Below, piece after piece: positions 1 to 6,653 of a DNA stretch of 15,129 nt. The first letter of the stretch is position 1. Each line of letters begins with the position of its first letter. Where the stretch lies: assembly GCA_012797505.1 (NCBI GenBank), contig JAAZOZ010000258.1, positions 1 through 15,129 of the forward strand, in the 5' to 3' direction. Source of the stretch: Smithella sp. GTDB lineage: Bacteria > Desulfobacterota > Syntrophia > Syntrophales > Smithellaceae. Position numbers and translations under genes: made by a program. The notes beneath the pieces are model-generated. The model was not told the origin of the DNA. It searched no databases and saw only the letters and a program-made list of their open reading frames with translations.

Positions 1-313
1 AGAGATCGTTCGAATATACATGCCTATCTAAATAGCATGTACCATCAACATTGTCAAGTATATTATGATCAAGTCGTGTGCCTAGGCACTTTTCAGCTTT
101 CCGAAAACTCAATGTCAAGATTTCAATAACTTACGTTGATTCCAAAACCATTTTATGCCTATTACTGTCGAAGCCGGGTGAAAAGGTGCGCCAATATCCA
201 TTCATTATAAGCAGTCTGGCATTCTTGTAAAATGTTGTCAACTGAAGAGTCGTGAACCGTCATTGCTTCAGCGGCGGGTGATGAGCCATCGGTCATGACT
301 CATGAGCCATGAC
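1..313. other. Intergenic strip, AT-richer than the rest, no gene recognised
   Basis: I see no coding region, tRNA or rRNA here. Roughly the first 250 bases are clearly richer in A and T than the GC-rich genes that follow. The strip lies downstream of the leftward rdgC gene. It holds a possible leftward promoter (204-231) and a near-perfect palindrome (291-314), listed separately. A leftward gene starting beyond the left edge is possible but not visible. Confidence 0.5.
204..231 (-). promoter_or_regulatory. Candidate sigma-70-type promoter, reading left
   Basis: On the minus strand there is a perfect -10 hexamer TATAAT (204-209) and a -35-like TTTACA (226-231, five of six consensus positions) with 16 bases between them. 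A perfect TTGACA lies slightly further upstream (236-241), but its 26-base distance to the -10 is too long. Transcription would leave the left edge of the window, so the target is unseen. In AT-rich DNA such matches arise by chance, hence the low confidence. Confidence 0.3.
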
Positions 314-314
314 C
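291..314. repeat. 24-base near-perfect palindrome at the rdgC 3' end
   Basis: Outer arms GGTCATG (291-297) and CATGACC (308-314) flank the self-complementary core CTCATGAG (299-306); only the A/C pair at 298/307 does not match. Its last base is the first base of the rdgC stop codon (314-316 on the minus strand). It could be a protein-binding palindrome, a dispersed repeat unit or a transcript-end hairpin. No T-run follows on either strand, so it is not a standard intrinsic terminator. Confidence 0.5.
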
Positions 315-1402
315 TACTCCTGCTCCTTCCTCAGCCACGCGGCCAGGCGCGGTTTTTCGTTTTTCGTCCACTCCGGAGAAAAGCGAAGCGTTAGAAAAGA
401 TTCGTAAAGCCGGTCGATGGTCCTGACCGCGTTTTCAATGCGGTAGATGCGCTCCAAAAGAACGCCTTCCGCGTCTTCCTGCGTTTCCGGCGGGTCGGCG
501 GCCGGCATCCTGAGCGACTGGAAGTAAAAGGCGTCGGCCTTGAAATTGAATTCCCATTCATCCCGGTCGCGATGAAGCTGAAGGTTCGCCTCCTTCACTT
601 TTTTCCCCTGGCGGATGGCCTCCTTGCCTTCCTTGAGTTCGGCGTGCAGTCCGGAGCAGACAACCCCCTGAGAGTATTCTCCCTCGCCTGCCTCCAGAGC
701 GATCCGTTTGAGCAGGTGCAGCTGCACCTCGTCTGCTTTCCCCAGGGCGATGGCGCCGTTTCTTTCTTCGGATTTGAACCACAGCCAGGTGAGAAATTCC
801 CGTCCGATGAGGGTAAAATCTTCCGTGGGGGCGTCGCCTTTTGCCTTGTTTTTCAGCGCCAGCGGATGTTCATGGGGGACGATTCGCTTCAAGCCCAGCG
901 AAAAAGTTTTTTTGAAGTAATCGACAAAATCATCCGCGACCTTGTCGGACAGGGAGGAAAAATAAACCTTGTTTTGCCCCACGGCCCACAGGACATCGTA
1001 AAAAGACGGCACGGGATCGCTTTTGGTCATAATCTCCAGCCGGACCTTTTCTTTGAGCCCTTCATTCATGGCTTTGCCGATGCGGGTTTGCTGATGCTCG
1101 GACAGGAACCTCCGCTGCTCTTCCATCAGGCGGACTTTCATCAACTTCGGCGGGATCACCTTGCGGTCGATGCGCAGGGAGAAGATCAGATAATCGCCCA
1201 GCGAGAAGGGTGTGTTTTCAAAATCGGCGTCCAGGACGTCCGTCGCGGACACCCAGCCCATCCGTTTTTCCTCGGTGGAGCTGCGCGCCTCCCGAAACGC
1301 GTTGCCCTGAATCCGGCTGCGGGCAAATGTTGTAAAGGCCTGCGGCAGTTTGCCGTCCACAGAAAACTGCATGAATGTAAAGGCGCCCCTGATTAACCCC
1401 AT
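314..1402 (-). CDS. rdgC: RdgC-family protein (recombination-associated / exonuclease RdgC-like)
   Basis: The 362-residue product resembles RdgC, a DNA-binding protein that forms a ring dimer around duplex DNA and limits RecA-driven recombination in E. coli. The signs are an MGWV segment near residue 48, then KVIPPKLMKVRLMEEQ followed by a helical stretch with GLKEKVRLEIM, matching the RdgC pattern of KMGWV, KILP and a charged helix ending in KDEV. It is about 60 residues longer than E. coli RdgC (303, from memory), with extra sequence in the C-terminal half. The start has a GGAG (minus strand, 1411-1414) 8 bases upstream. The gene is divergent from nadK, with 236 bases between the two starts. 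The family assignment rests on N-terminal similarity. The function in this lineage is untested; RdgC is best known from beta- and gammaproteobacteria. Confidence 0.75.
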   Translation of the reverse strand: MGLIRGAFTFMQFSVDGKLPQAFTTFARSRIQGNAFREARSSTEEKRMGWVSATDVLDADFENTPFSLGDYLIFSLRIDRKVIPPKLMKVRLMEEQRRFLSEHQQTRIGKAMNEGLKEKVRLEIMTKSDPVPSFYDVLWAVGQNKVYFSSLSDKVADDFVDYFKKTFSLGLKRIVPHEHPLALKNKAKGDAPTEDFTLIGREFLTWLWFKSEERNGAIALGKADEVQLHLLKRIALEAGEGEYSQGVVCSGLHAELKEGKEAIRQGKKVKEANLQLHRDRDEWEFNFKADAFYFQSLRMPAADPPETQEDAEGVLLERIYRIENAVRTIDRLYESFLTLRFSPEWTKNEKPRLAAWLRKEQE

Positions 1403-1625
1403 ATCTTTTACTCCAAGAAGGCCAAGGTCATAGTTGGCATGGTTTTATGGTGTCCCGCTGGTTTTACCCCCGCGTGAGCATGCGCACCGTACCTTATGGG
1501 CTGTTGTCCTGTCAAGACATTCCGCTTTGTGAATATCTTTATAAATCAAAGAGTTTGCGTCGATTGGCCAAAAAATTATCCATAGACAGCGACATTTTTT
1601 TATGTTACGAAACCTCGTCTTTTTT

Positions 1626-1629
1626 GGAG
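1626..1629 (+). promoter_or_regulatory. Ribosome binding site deciding the nadK start
   Basis: GGAG sits 9 bases before ATG 1639. The frame is open back to 1447, but that upstream stretch is AT-richer and codes nothing NAD-kinase-like, so this site supports ATG 1639 as the true start. Confidence 0.6.
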
Positions 1630-1638
1630 CCCGTCACC

Positions 1639-2532
1639 ATGAAAATTAAGAAAGTCGGCATTGTCGCCAACATCGAGAAGGAAAACATCGCCGGATTCAC
1701 CGGCGCGCTCAAAAAATGGCTGGAAGCCAGGGGAATCCGCGTTGCTCTGGAAGCCAACATTGCGGCCGCCGTTGGCGGGAGTGGAGGCTTCAAACTGGAA
1801 GATCTGGCCGCCAGAGCGGATCTGATCGCCGTGCTGGGCGGCGACGGCACGATGCTGCGAACCGCCCGCAATGTCGCGCAGCACCCCGTGCCCATCGTCG
1901 GCATCAACCTGGGGACGTTCGGCTATCTCACGGAGGTCAATCTCAACGAGACGTACGCGGCATTCGAGCTGATTCTCCAGGGCGATTTCCTGACCGAAAA
2001 ACGGATGATGCTGGACGTGAAAATCCGCCGGGGCAACAAAACCATCGCGTCGGGCATCGTTTTGAATGACGTGGTGATCAACCGCGGCAACCTGTCCCGC
2101 ATTGTCGAGCTGGAAACGTCCGTGAGCGGCCATTATCTCACAACCTACAAATCCGACGGCCTGATCGTTTCAACCCCCACGGGTTCGACGGCCTATTCGC
2201 TTTCCGCGGGCGGTCCGATCGTCTATCCCGGAAAAGAACTGATCATCATCAATCCGATCTGTCCCCACACGCTGACCAACCGGCCGATCATTTTCCCCGA
2301 AAATTCCGACCTGCAGATTACGCTTTGGTCCAAGGAAAGCGGCGCCACCGTGACGCTGGACGGACAGGAATCCTACCGGATCAGTTCCGGCGACGTCATG
2401 ACCATCCGAAAATCAAAATTTTACACAAGGCTGGTGCTTTCACCGCACCGCGGTTACGGGGAGATTCTGCGTTCCAAACTGGGCTGGGGCAGTCTGCCTT
2501 CAGGCGCTGGGAAAAGGAAAAATGCTTCGTGA
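1639..2532 (+). CDS. nadK: NAD kinase
   Basis: ATP-dependent NAD kinase, which phosphorylates NAD+ to NADP+ in the cytoplasm and is the only route to NADP in most bacteria. The protein (297 residues from ATG 1639) has the signature GGDGT at residues 67-71 with the catalytic aspartate D69, then NLGTFGYLTEV, LNDVVINRG, the nucleotide-binding TPTGSTAYSLSAGGP and ICPHTLTNRPI, and ends with DGQESYRISSGDV. Length is normal for the family. A longer reading from 1447 would add 64 residues with no counterpart in NAD kinases. The 3' end overlaps recN by 11 bases, so it is probably the first gene of a nadK-recN-GNAT-mltA transcript. I found no convincing promoter in the divergent region shared with rdgC. 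Confidence 0.95.
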   Translation: MKIKKVGIVANIEKENIAGFTGALKKWLEARGIRVALEANIAAAVGGSGGFKLEDLAARADLIAVLGGDGTMLRTARNVAQHPVPIVGINLGTFGYLTEVNLNETYAAFELILQGDFLTEKRMMLDVKIRRGNKTIASGIVLNDVVINRGNLSRIVELETSVSGHYLTTYKSDGLIVSTPTGSTAYSLSAGGPIVYPGKELIIINPICPHTLTNRPIIFPENSDLQITLWSKESGATVTLDGQESYRISSGDVMTIRKSKFYTRLVLSPHRGYGEILRSKLGWGSLPSGAGKRKNAS

Positions 2533-4243
2533 TCTGAGCATTGCCAATTTTGCCATCATCGACGAACTGCGCGTTTCGTTTGATGAAGGTCTGAACGTGA
2601 TTTCGGGAGAGACCGGCGCGGGCAAGTCCATTCTGATCGGCGCGGTCAGTCTGCTCTTGGGCGACCGCGCAGCGGCGGACATGATCCGGACGCAAACGGA
2701 TACGGCGACCGTGGAGGCGCTCTTTGATATTCAGGGCAATCAGGCGCTTCAGGAAAAGCTGGCCCAGATGGGGTTTGCCGCCGGCGACGACCTCGTGATC
2801 CGCAGGGTCATTTCGCGCTCCGGCAAGAACAAGGCGCAAATCAACGGACAGATGGCGACGCTGGCGAATCTGGCCGCGATCAGCGAATCGCTCATCAATA
2901 TCTGCGGACAGCATGAACATCAGGTGATTCTCTTCGCGGAAAATCACATCGACATTCTCGATGCCTTCGGCGGCATTCTGGACGCCCGCAGGGAATACGC
3001 GGCGGTTTACGACCGATTTCAGCAGTGCCTCGGCCGCATCGCAAAGCTGGAGGAGCTGCGGCGAAGAAGCGCGGAAAAAGCCGACTGGATCCGGTTTCAG
3101 CTTGAGGAAATCAAAAGTCTGAATCCCCGCGCGGGCGAAGATGCACAGCTTGCCGATGAACGAAAAGTGCTGGCCAACGCGCGCACGCTCGCGGACCGGG
3201 CGGATCGGGCCTACGCGCTGCTTTATGCGGATTCGGGCTCCGTCGGCGAACAGCTTAAGGAGGCCCTCTCGCAGATTCGGGAAATTCAGAAGATCGATCC
3301 GGGATTGAATCTCCGGCCGGCCGACGTGGAAGGAAGCTACGTCATTTTGCAGGAGGCGGCGCTCGCGCTGCGCGACTACCAAAAAAAACTGGTATTTGAT
3401 CCCGAGCGACTGGCGGCGATCGATGAACGCCAGGACGCGCTGGGCCGGCTCAAGCGCAAGCATGGCGGAACGCTCGAAGCGGTGCTGGCCAGAAAGCGGG
3501 AAATGGAAGAAGAGCTGCAGAGCGTCTCCGGCGCGGAAGAAGAGCTTGCGCGCTTGAAAAAGGAAAAAGACGCGGCGGCGGGGGAGCTTCGGGAAAAGGC
3601 GCTCGGGCTTTCGACGATGAGGCAGCAGGCCGCGCGAAGCCTGGAGCGCTCGGTGGACCGGGAAATCCACGATCTGAACATGCCGCACGCCTCCTTTGCC
3701 GTGAAATTTCTGCGGCGCTGTCCGGAGGATGAAACAGCCTGCGGACCGAAGGGCGGCGATGAAATCGAATTTTATCTGACGGCCAATGCCGGGGAAGAGC
3801 CGAAAGCGCTCCATAAAATCGCTTCCGGCGGCGAGTTGTCGCGCATCGTGCTGGCGCTGAAGAATGTTCTGACGCGGATCGGTTCGGTGGACACCGTCGT
3901 GTTCGATGAAGTGGACTCCGGCATCGGCGGCGCCACGGCGGAGATCGTCGGACGAAAATTGAAGACCCTGTCGGCGCATCATCAGGTCATCTGCATCACG
4001 CACCTGCCGCAGATCGCCAGCTTCGGCGGCCCGCATCTGCGGGTCAGCAAGAAAATCGTCGGCGGCCGGACGTCCACGGTCGTGGAAAAAATCGATGACG
4101 AGCAGAAAATCGAGGAAATCGGACGGATGCTGGGCGGCGTGGATGTGACCGAAACCGCGAGGGATCATGCGCGGGAACTGCTGGCCGCCGCGGGGGCCGC
4201 CGCAGGAAGGAGCAGGAATGCTAAGAAAAGCGCGCATCGGTGA
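2522..4243 (+). CDS. recN: DNA repair protein RecN
   Basis: SMC-like ATPase that acts at double-strand breaks and promotes end joining and sister cohesion during recombinational repair. The 573-residue protein has the RecN layout. An N-terminal half ATPase carries Walker A GETGAGKS (residues 29-36) and the characteristic ICGQHEHQ. A long charged coiled-coil middle (about 160-390) follows, rich in Arg, Glu and Lys. The C-terminal half ATPase has the ABC signature SGGEL (435-439), Walker B VVFDE (D462, E463) and the ITHLPQIA switch segment. The start overlaps the nadK end by 11 bases, which suggests translational coupling; a purine-rich GGAAAAGGAAAA precedes the ATG. Co-location with nadK is common in bacteria. 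No SOS box was identified. Confidence 0.97.
   Translation: MLRDLSIANFAIIDELRVSFDEGLNVISGETGAGKSILIGAVSLLLGDRAAADMIRTQTDTATVEALFDIQGNQALQEKLAQMGFAAGDDLVIRRVISRSGKNKAQINGQMATLANLAAISESLINICGQHEHQVILFAENHIDILDAFGGILDARREYAAVYDRFQQCLGRIAKLEELRRRSAEKADWIRFQLEEIKSLNPRAGEDAQLADERKVLANARTLADRADRAYALLYADSGSVGEQLKEALSQIREIQKIDPGLNLRPADVEGSYVILQEAALALRDYQKKLVFDPERLAAIDERQDALGRLKRKHGGTLEAVLARKREMEEELQSVSGAEEELARLKKEKDAAAGELREKALGLSTMRQQAARSLERSVDREIHDLNMPHASFAVKFLRRCPEDETACGPKGGDEIEFYLTANAGEEPKALHKIASGGELSRIVLALKNVLTRIGSVDTVVFDEVDSGIGGATAEIVGRKLKTLSAHHQVICITHLPQIASFGGPHLRVSKKIVGGRTSTVVEKIDDEQKIEEIGRMLGGVDVTETARDHARELLAAAGAAAGRSRNAKKSAHR
4207..4212 (+). promoter_or_regulatory. Strong ribosome binding site inside recN for the GNAT gene
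   Basis: AAGGAG lies 5 bases before ATG 4218 and within the last codons of recN. It chooses this start over the upstream in-frame ATG at 4167, whose extra 17 residues do not look like a GNAT N-terminus. Confidence 0.65.
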
Positions 4244-4676
4244 CGTCAAGACCATTCACCGGCTGATCAATGTGTCGGCGGCGAAAGGGGAGATGCTGCC
4301 TCGTTCCCTGATGGATATTTACAATTCCGTTCGGGACTTCATCGTTTATTTCGACGAAGAAGAACAGAAGATCGTGGGAATCTGCGCGATGAACATCATC
4401 TGGGAAAATCTGGCGGAAATCCGTTCCCTTTACGTGGACGAAGCCTTCCGGAGAAGAGGCATCGGGCGAAAGCTGGTCGAATTCTGCATTTCCGACGCCA
4501 TTACCCTGGAGTTGTTCCGCATCTTCACCCTGACGTACAAGAAAGAATTCTTTGCCGGACTGGGCTTCAAGGAAGTGGACCGCTCCATTCTGCCGGAAAA
4601 GGTCTGGTCGGACTGCTTTCGCTGCCCCAAATTTCCGGACTACTGCGACGAAACCGCGATGATCATCGAACTATGA
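4218..4676 (+). CDS. GNAT N-acetyltransferase, probable ArgA-like N-acetylglutamate synthase
   Basis: A 152-residue acetyl-CoA-dependent GNAT acetyltransferase. It starts MLRKARIGDV, has the central strand and acetyl-CoA pyrophosphate loop LYVDEAFRRRGIGRKLVEF (RRRGIG), and then KKEFFAGLGFKEVDRS. The F-GLGF plus LPEKVW ending resembles the C-terminal acetyltransferase part of ArgA, so a role in the first step of arginine synthesis (N-acetylation of glutamate) is likely. This is inferred from family resemblance. The tail has a cysteine cluster, DCFRCPKFPDYCDE, which I recall from other deltaproteobacterial members. The kinase-like N-terminal domain of classical ArgA is absent, so this would be the short stand-alone type. 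It overlaps recN by 26 bases and mltA by 4 (ATGA). Acetylation of another small molecule cannot be excluded. Confidence 0.8.
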   Translation: MLRKARIGDVKTIHRLINVSAAKGEMLPRSLMDIYNSVRDFIVYFDEEEQKIVGICAMNIIWENLAEIRSLYVDEAFRRRGIGRKLVEFCISDAITLELFRIFTLTYKKEFFAGLGFKEVDRSILPEKVWSDCFRCPKFPDYCDETAMIIEL

Positions 4677-5860
4677 AACTTCTGAAAATCGGTTTGCTCC
4701 TGATGCTGGCGGTCCTGGTCCTTTTGGCCGGCTGCGCGAAAAAAGAGGCGTTCAGGCCGGAAGCGCCCCGGCCAGGCGAGGCGCTGGTTCCAGCGGATGC
4801 CCGGCAACTGGATTTGGTTGACGACCTCGATGCCGAATCTCTTCTCACGGCCATCGACCGCAGTTTGCTCTTTTACGACGGTTCAGGAAAGAATCAGATT
4901 TTCCGGATTGCGGACCGTCAGGTGAGCGCGCAGCAGATGAAGGAAACGCTGATCGCTTTCCGCAATATTCTGGTATCCGATATTCCTGTTGGCGAGAAGA
5001 ACCGGCGGATTGCCGATGAATTTCTCCTCCTCCGGGCGGCGGGCGAAAACGGGGACGGCGCCGTTCTGTTTACCGGCTACTATGAGCCGCTTTTGGAAGG
5101 CTCTCTGACGCGGACGGAGAAGTACAAATATCCGCTCTACCGCCCTCCGCCGGACATCGTTGTGGAAAAGATATCCAAACATGAAACCAGGATCAGCCGA
5201 AGGGAGAACGGCCGGCTGGTTCCCTATTATTCCCGCCGGGAAATCGATGTGGACGGCGTATTGCAGGGCAGGGGGCTGGAGCTGATCTGGGTGTCCGACC
5301 CCGTCGAGCTGAATTCCCTGCACACCCAGGGATCGGGAAAGATTCGGCTGGAAGACGGCAGAATGCTGACCGTCAGCTACGCTCAGAACAACGGCAGGCC
5401 TTTTCGCTCCGCGACGCAGAACCTGCTGAACGAAAGTAAAATCGACCCGGGCAACGCCTCCTACCGTGGATTCAAAGCCTGGCTCAAAGGCAAAAGCGAA
5501 AAAGAAATTTATGAAATTTTGAGCTACAACGAACGTTACATTTTTTTCCGCTTCGTGGAGAGCGAACCGGTCGGCTCGCTGGGGCAGCCGGTGACGCCTC
5601 ACCGGTCGATTGCCACGGATCCGGCGTATTTCCCGCAGGGCGCGCTGGCGTTCATCCGTTTGCGAAAACCGGTTCTGGACGAGGATTACCGGGTGGTCCG
5701 CCGCGTCGAATTTTCGCGCTTTGTCCTGAATCAGGACAAGGGATCCGCCATTCGGGGTCCGGGGCGGGTCGATCTGTTTTGCGGGTTCGGCCCCGAAGCC
5801 CAGGCCATCGCCGGCAGCCTCAAGGAAAAAGGTGAACTCTTCTTTTTGCTCCTCAAATAG
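4673..5860 (+). CDS. mltA: MltA-type membrane-bound lytic murein transglycosylase (lipoprotein)
   Basis: Cleaves the glycan strands of peptidoglycan between MurNAc and GlcNAc, forming 1,6-anhydro-MurNAc, in the periplasm. Residues 1-21 are a lipoprotein signal peptide ending in a lipobox (LLAGC, lipidated C21); alanine at +2 fits outer-membrane sorting. Family motifs follow in order: FTGYYEP, QGSGKIRLEDG, SYNERYIFFR, VTPHRSIATDP, and the C-terminal double-psi-barrel segment QDKGSAIRGPGRVDLF with Asp355 and Asp367. One of these should be the catalytic aspartate of the family. Usual members read DTGGAI where this one reads DKGSAI, a mild divergence. The length (395) is normal. The ATG overlaps the GNAT stop (ATGA, 4673-4676) and lacks a good ribosome binding site, so it probably depends on coupled translation. 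Confidence 0.92.
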   Translation: MKLLKIGLLLMLAVLVLLAGCAKKEAFRPEAPRPGEALVPADARQLDLVDDLDAESLLTAIDRSLLFYDGSGKNQIFRIADRQVSAQQMKETLIAFRNILVSDIPVGEKNRRIADEFLLLRAAGENGDGAVLFTGYYEPLLEGSLTRTEKYKYPLYRPPPDIVVEKISKHETRISRRENGRLVPYYSRREIDVDGVLQGRGLELIWVSDPVELNSLHTQGSGKIRLEDGRMLTVSYAQNNGRPFRSATQNLLNESKIDPGNASYRGFKAWLKGKSEKEIYEILSYNERYIFFRFVESEPVGSLGQPVTPHRSIATDPAYFPQGALAFIRLRKPVLDEDYRVVRRVEFSRFVLNQDKGSAIRGPGRVDLFCGFGPEAQAIAGSLKEKGELFFLLLK

Positions 5861-5910
5861 AGGTTGTGTCAGAATGGTCAAAAGCCGTCCTTCCTCGCGA
5901 CCCCTGTTCA

Positions 5911-5969
5911 ATGTAGTGCGTGGCTTCAGCCGCGCGGTTTTTTAGCGGGGTTAAAACCACGCGCTACAT
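5911..5969. repeat. Inverted repeat, dispersed-repeat type, after mltA
   Basis: ATGTAGTGCGTGG (5911-5923) pairs with CCACGCGCTACAT (5957-5969): 12 of 13 are Watson-Crick and the odd pair is a G-T wobble. The left arm also forms its own hairpin, GCGTGGC (5918-5924) with GCCGCGC (5929-5935) around TTCA. The shape recalls the GTAGCGCGTGG...CAGCC type of dispersed palindromes seen in many bacterial chromosomes. It may protect or end the mltA transcript. Confidence 0.7.
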
Positions 5970-5989
5970 CGGATTGGCGCCATGGTCAG

Positions 5990-6008
5990 TGTAGTGCGTC
6001 GCTTCAGC
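5990..6008 (+). repeat. Partial second copy of the post-mltA repeat
   Basis: TGTAGTGCGTCGCTTCAGC matches 5912-5930 at 18 of 19 bases, 78 bases downstream in the same orientation. Only the left half of the longer element is present; the inverted right arm is missing and the next repeat type begins within about 15 bases. It reads as a truncated copy. Confidence 0.7.
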
Positions 6009-6022
6009 GGTGCTGGCAAAAA

Positions 6023-6070
6023 CCGGAATCCAGAATGATTATACTGGATACCGGCCTGCGCCGGTATGAC
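6023..6070. repeat. REP-like hairpin element, copy 1
   Basis: A perfect 8-base stem, ATACCGGC (6048-6055) and GCCGGTAT (6060-6067), closes a four-base loop CTGC. CTGGAT and ATGAC complete a 27-base unit (6044-6070). An upstream CCGGAATCCAG (6023-6033) is the inverse of CTGGATACCGG (6044-6054) at 10 of 11 bases, so the element sits as a head-to-head pair. The same unit recurs at 6524-6550. Confidence 0.75.
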
Positions 6071-6162
6071 CTGATAACCTGAAGGTCACACGAGGTCACG
6101 CGTGGCAAAATCAGCGCTTTGATGCGGTTGTGATAAGCTTTCATGGCGAAGGATGGAAGCCC

Positions 6163-6450
6163 GTGAATGAGATGCTTTTAGGCCTGGCCATCGCCCTCCA
6201 GATCGGCGACGGGGTGACGACCTTTCTTGCCCTTCAAAAACAGGGTGTGAGGGAATGGAACAGAATTTTGCGCCGGCTGTTTGACAGGCTCGGCGTCGTC
6301 CGGGGGCTGGCGCTGGCCAAAAGCTTCGGCGTGGCGGTCTGCTGGGTTGCCTATGCGTATGGCGGGCCTTTTGCCGTTTATACGCTGGGCTTCATCGTCG
6401 TGCTGTACGCGGTTGTCGTGATCAACAATCTGAAATCGCTTTGCCGATAA
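6163..6450 (+). CDS. Small membrane protein, DUF5658-like
   Basis: A hypothetical integral membrane protein of about 95 residues. It has three hydrophobic segments: MLLGLAIALQIGDGVTTFLAL, LALAKSFGVAVCWVAYAYGG and AVYTLGFIVVLYAVVVINNL. The first segment contains DGVTTFLAL, followed by QGVREWNRILRRLF. This fits the D-x-x-T-T ... G-x-x-E-x-N pattern I associate with DUF5658-type proteins of unknown function. I chose GTG 6163 because AAGGAT lies 8 bases upstream; GTG 6130 or ATG 6172 are alternatives in the same frame. It stands alone between two repeat patches and has no visible operon partner. Gene status is fairly secure from hydrophobicity and charge pattern, but the function is unknown. Confidence 0.65.
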   Translation: MNEMLLGLAIALQIGDGVTTFLALQKQGVREWNRILRRLFDRLGVVRGLALAKSFGVAVCWVAYAYGGPFAVYTLGFIVVLYAVVVINNLKSLCR

Positions 6451-6455
6451 AGAGA

Positions 6456-6479
6456 GACGCTTTGAAAAACGTCCTTTTT
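6456..6479 (+). terminator. Weak candidate intrinsic terminator after the small membrane-protein gene
   Basis: GACG (6456-6459) pairs with CGTC (6470-6473) and is followed at once by CTTTTT (6474-6479), six bases after the stop codon of the membrane protein. The stem is only 4 bases with an A-rich loop, so the prediction is weak. Confidence 0.3.
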
Positions 6480-6481
6480 CT

Positions 6482-6550
6482 GCCATTCCCGCATAGGCGG
6501 GGATCCGTAAGGTTTCGAAAAGACTGGATTCCCGTTTTCACAGGAATGAC
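6482..6550. repeat. REP-like hairpin pair, copies 2 and 3, between convergent genes
   Basis: Two units in opposite orientation. The first (6482-6505) forms CCCGC (6488-6492) with GCGGG (6497-6501) around ATAG. The second (6524-6550) runs CTGGATTCCCG...GGAATGAC and has the same 27-base length as the unit at 6044-6070. ATTCC/GGAAT here replaces ATACC/GGTAT there, which keeps the base pair. It lies between the 3' ends of the small membrane-protein gene and the leftward chemosensory operon, where it may reduce read-through. Confidence 0.7.
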
Positions 6551-6653
6551 AAATTACCGGGTTTCGTGAGAAAGTCAAAGCTCTCGAAGCTGTTCGGCAC
6601 AGGAGCCGATTCCGGGACGGCCCGGCGCCCGGTCTTCTTCTGCTTCCCGCGTC

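Larger units (their letters stand above)
5861..6162. other. Intergenic region made largely of hairpin repeats
   Basis: About 300 bases between mltA and the small membrane-protein gene. Nearly all recognisable structure is repeat: two direct copies of a GTAGTGCGT...GCTTCAGC unit (5912-5930 and 5990-6008), a larger inverted repeat (5911-5969), and a CTGGAT...ATGAC hairpin element (6023-6070). The leftover part (6071-6162) contains two AGGTCAC copies (6083-6089 and 6093-6099) with starts exactly 10 bases apart. I find no credible coding sequence and no clear intrinsic terminator with a T-tract. Confidence 0.6.

Noticed and set aside
1516..1545. TATAAA box upstream of nadK as a promoter
   Set aside because: No acceptable -35 hexamer is found 16-18 bases upstream, so I did not list it.
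1447..1638. N-terminal extension of NAD kinase
   Set aside because: The 64 extra residues have no counterpart in the family, and a good GGAG lies before ATG 1639.
4167..4217. Upstream ATG for the GNAT gene
   Set aside because: The extra 17 residues (WPPRGPPQEG region) are unlike GNAT N-termini, and AAGGAG sits right before ATG 4218.
2396..4255. Long minus-strand open frame (619 codons) opposite recN
   Set aside because: It lies antisense to the unmistakable recN, has no recognisable domain and an Arg/His/Gln-rich composition typical of a shadow frame in GC-rich DNA.
4883..5911. Minus-strand open frame opposite mltA
   Set aside because: Antisense to a clear MltA with all family motifs; its translation shows no domain.
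5864..6082. Possible 72-residue protein after mltA
   Set aside because: The frame runs through the dispersed hairpin repeats, and its translation is what those repeats give in any genome; no ribosome binding site is seen.
6590..6653. GC-rich inverted segments (CCGGG/CCCGG) after the phosphatase gene as an intrinsic terminator
   Set aside because: Several pairings are possible but none is followed by a T-run in the leftward direction.
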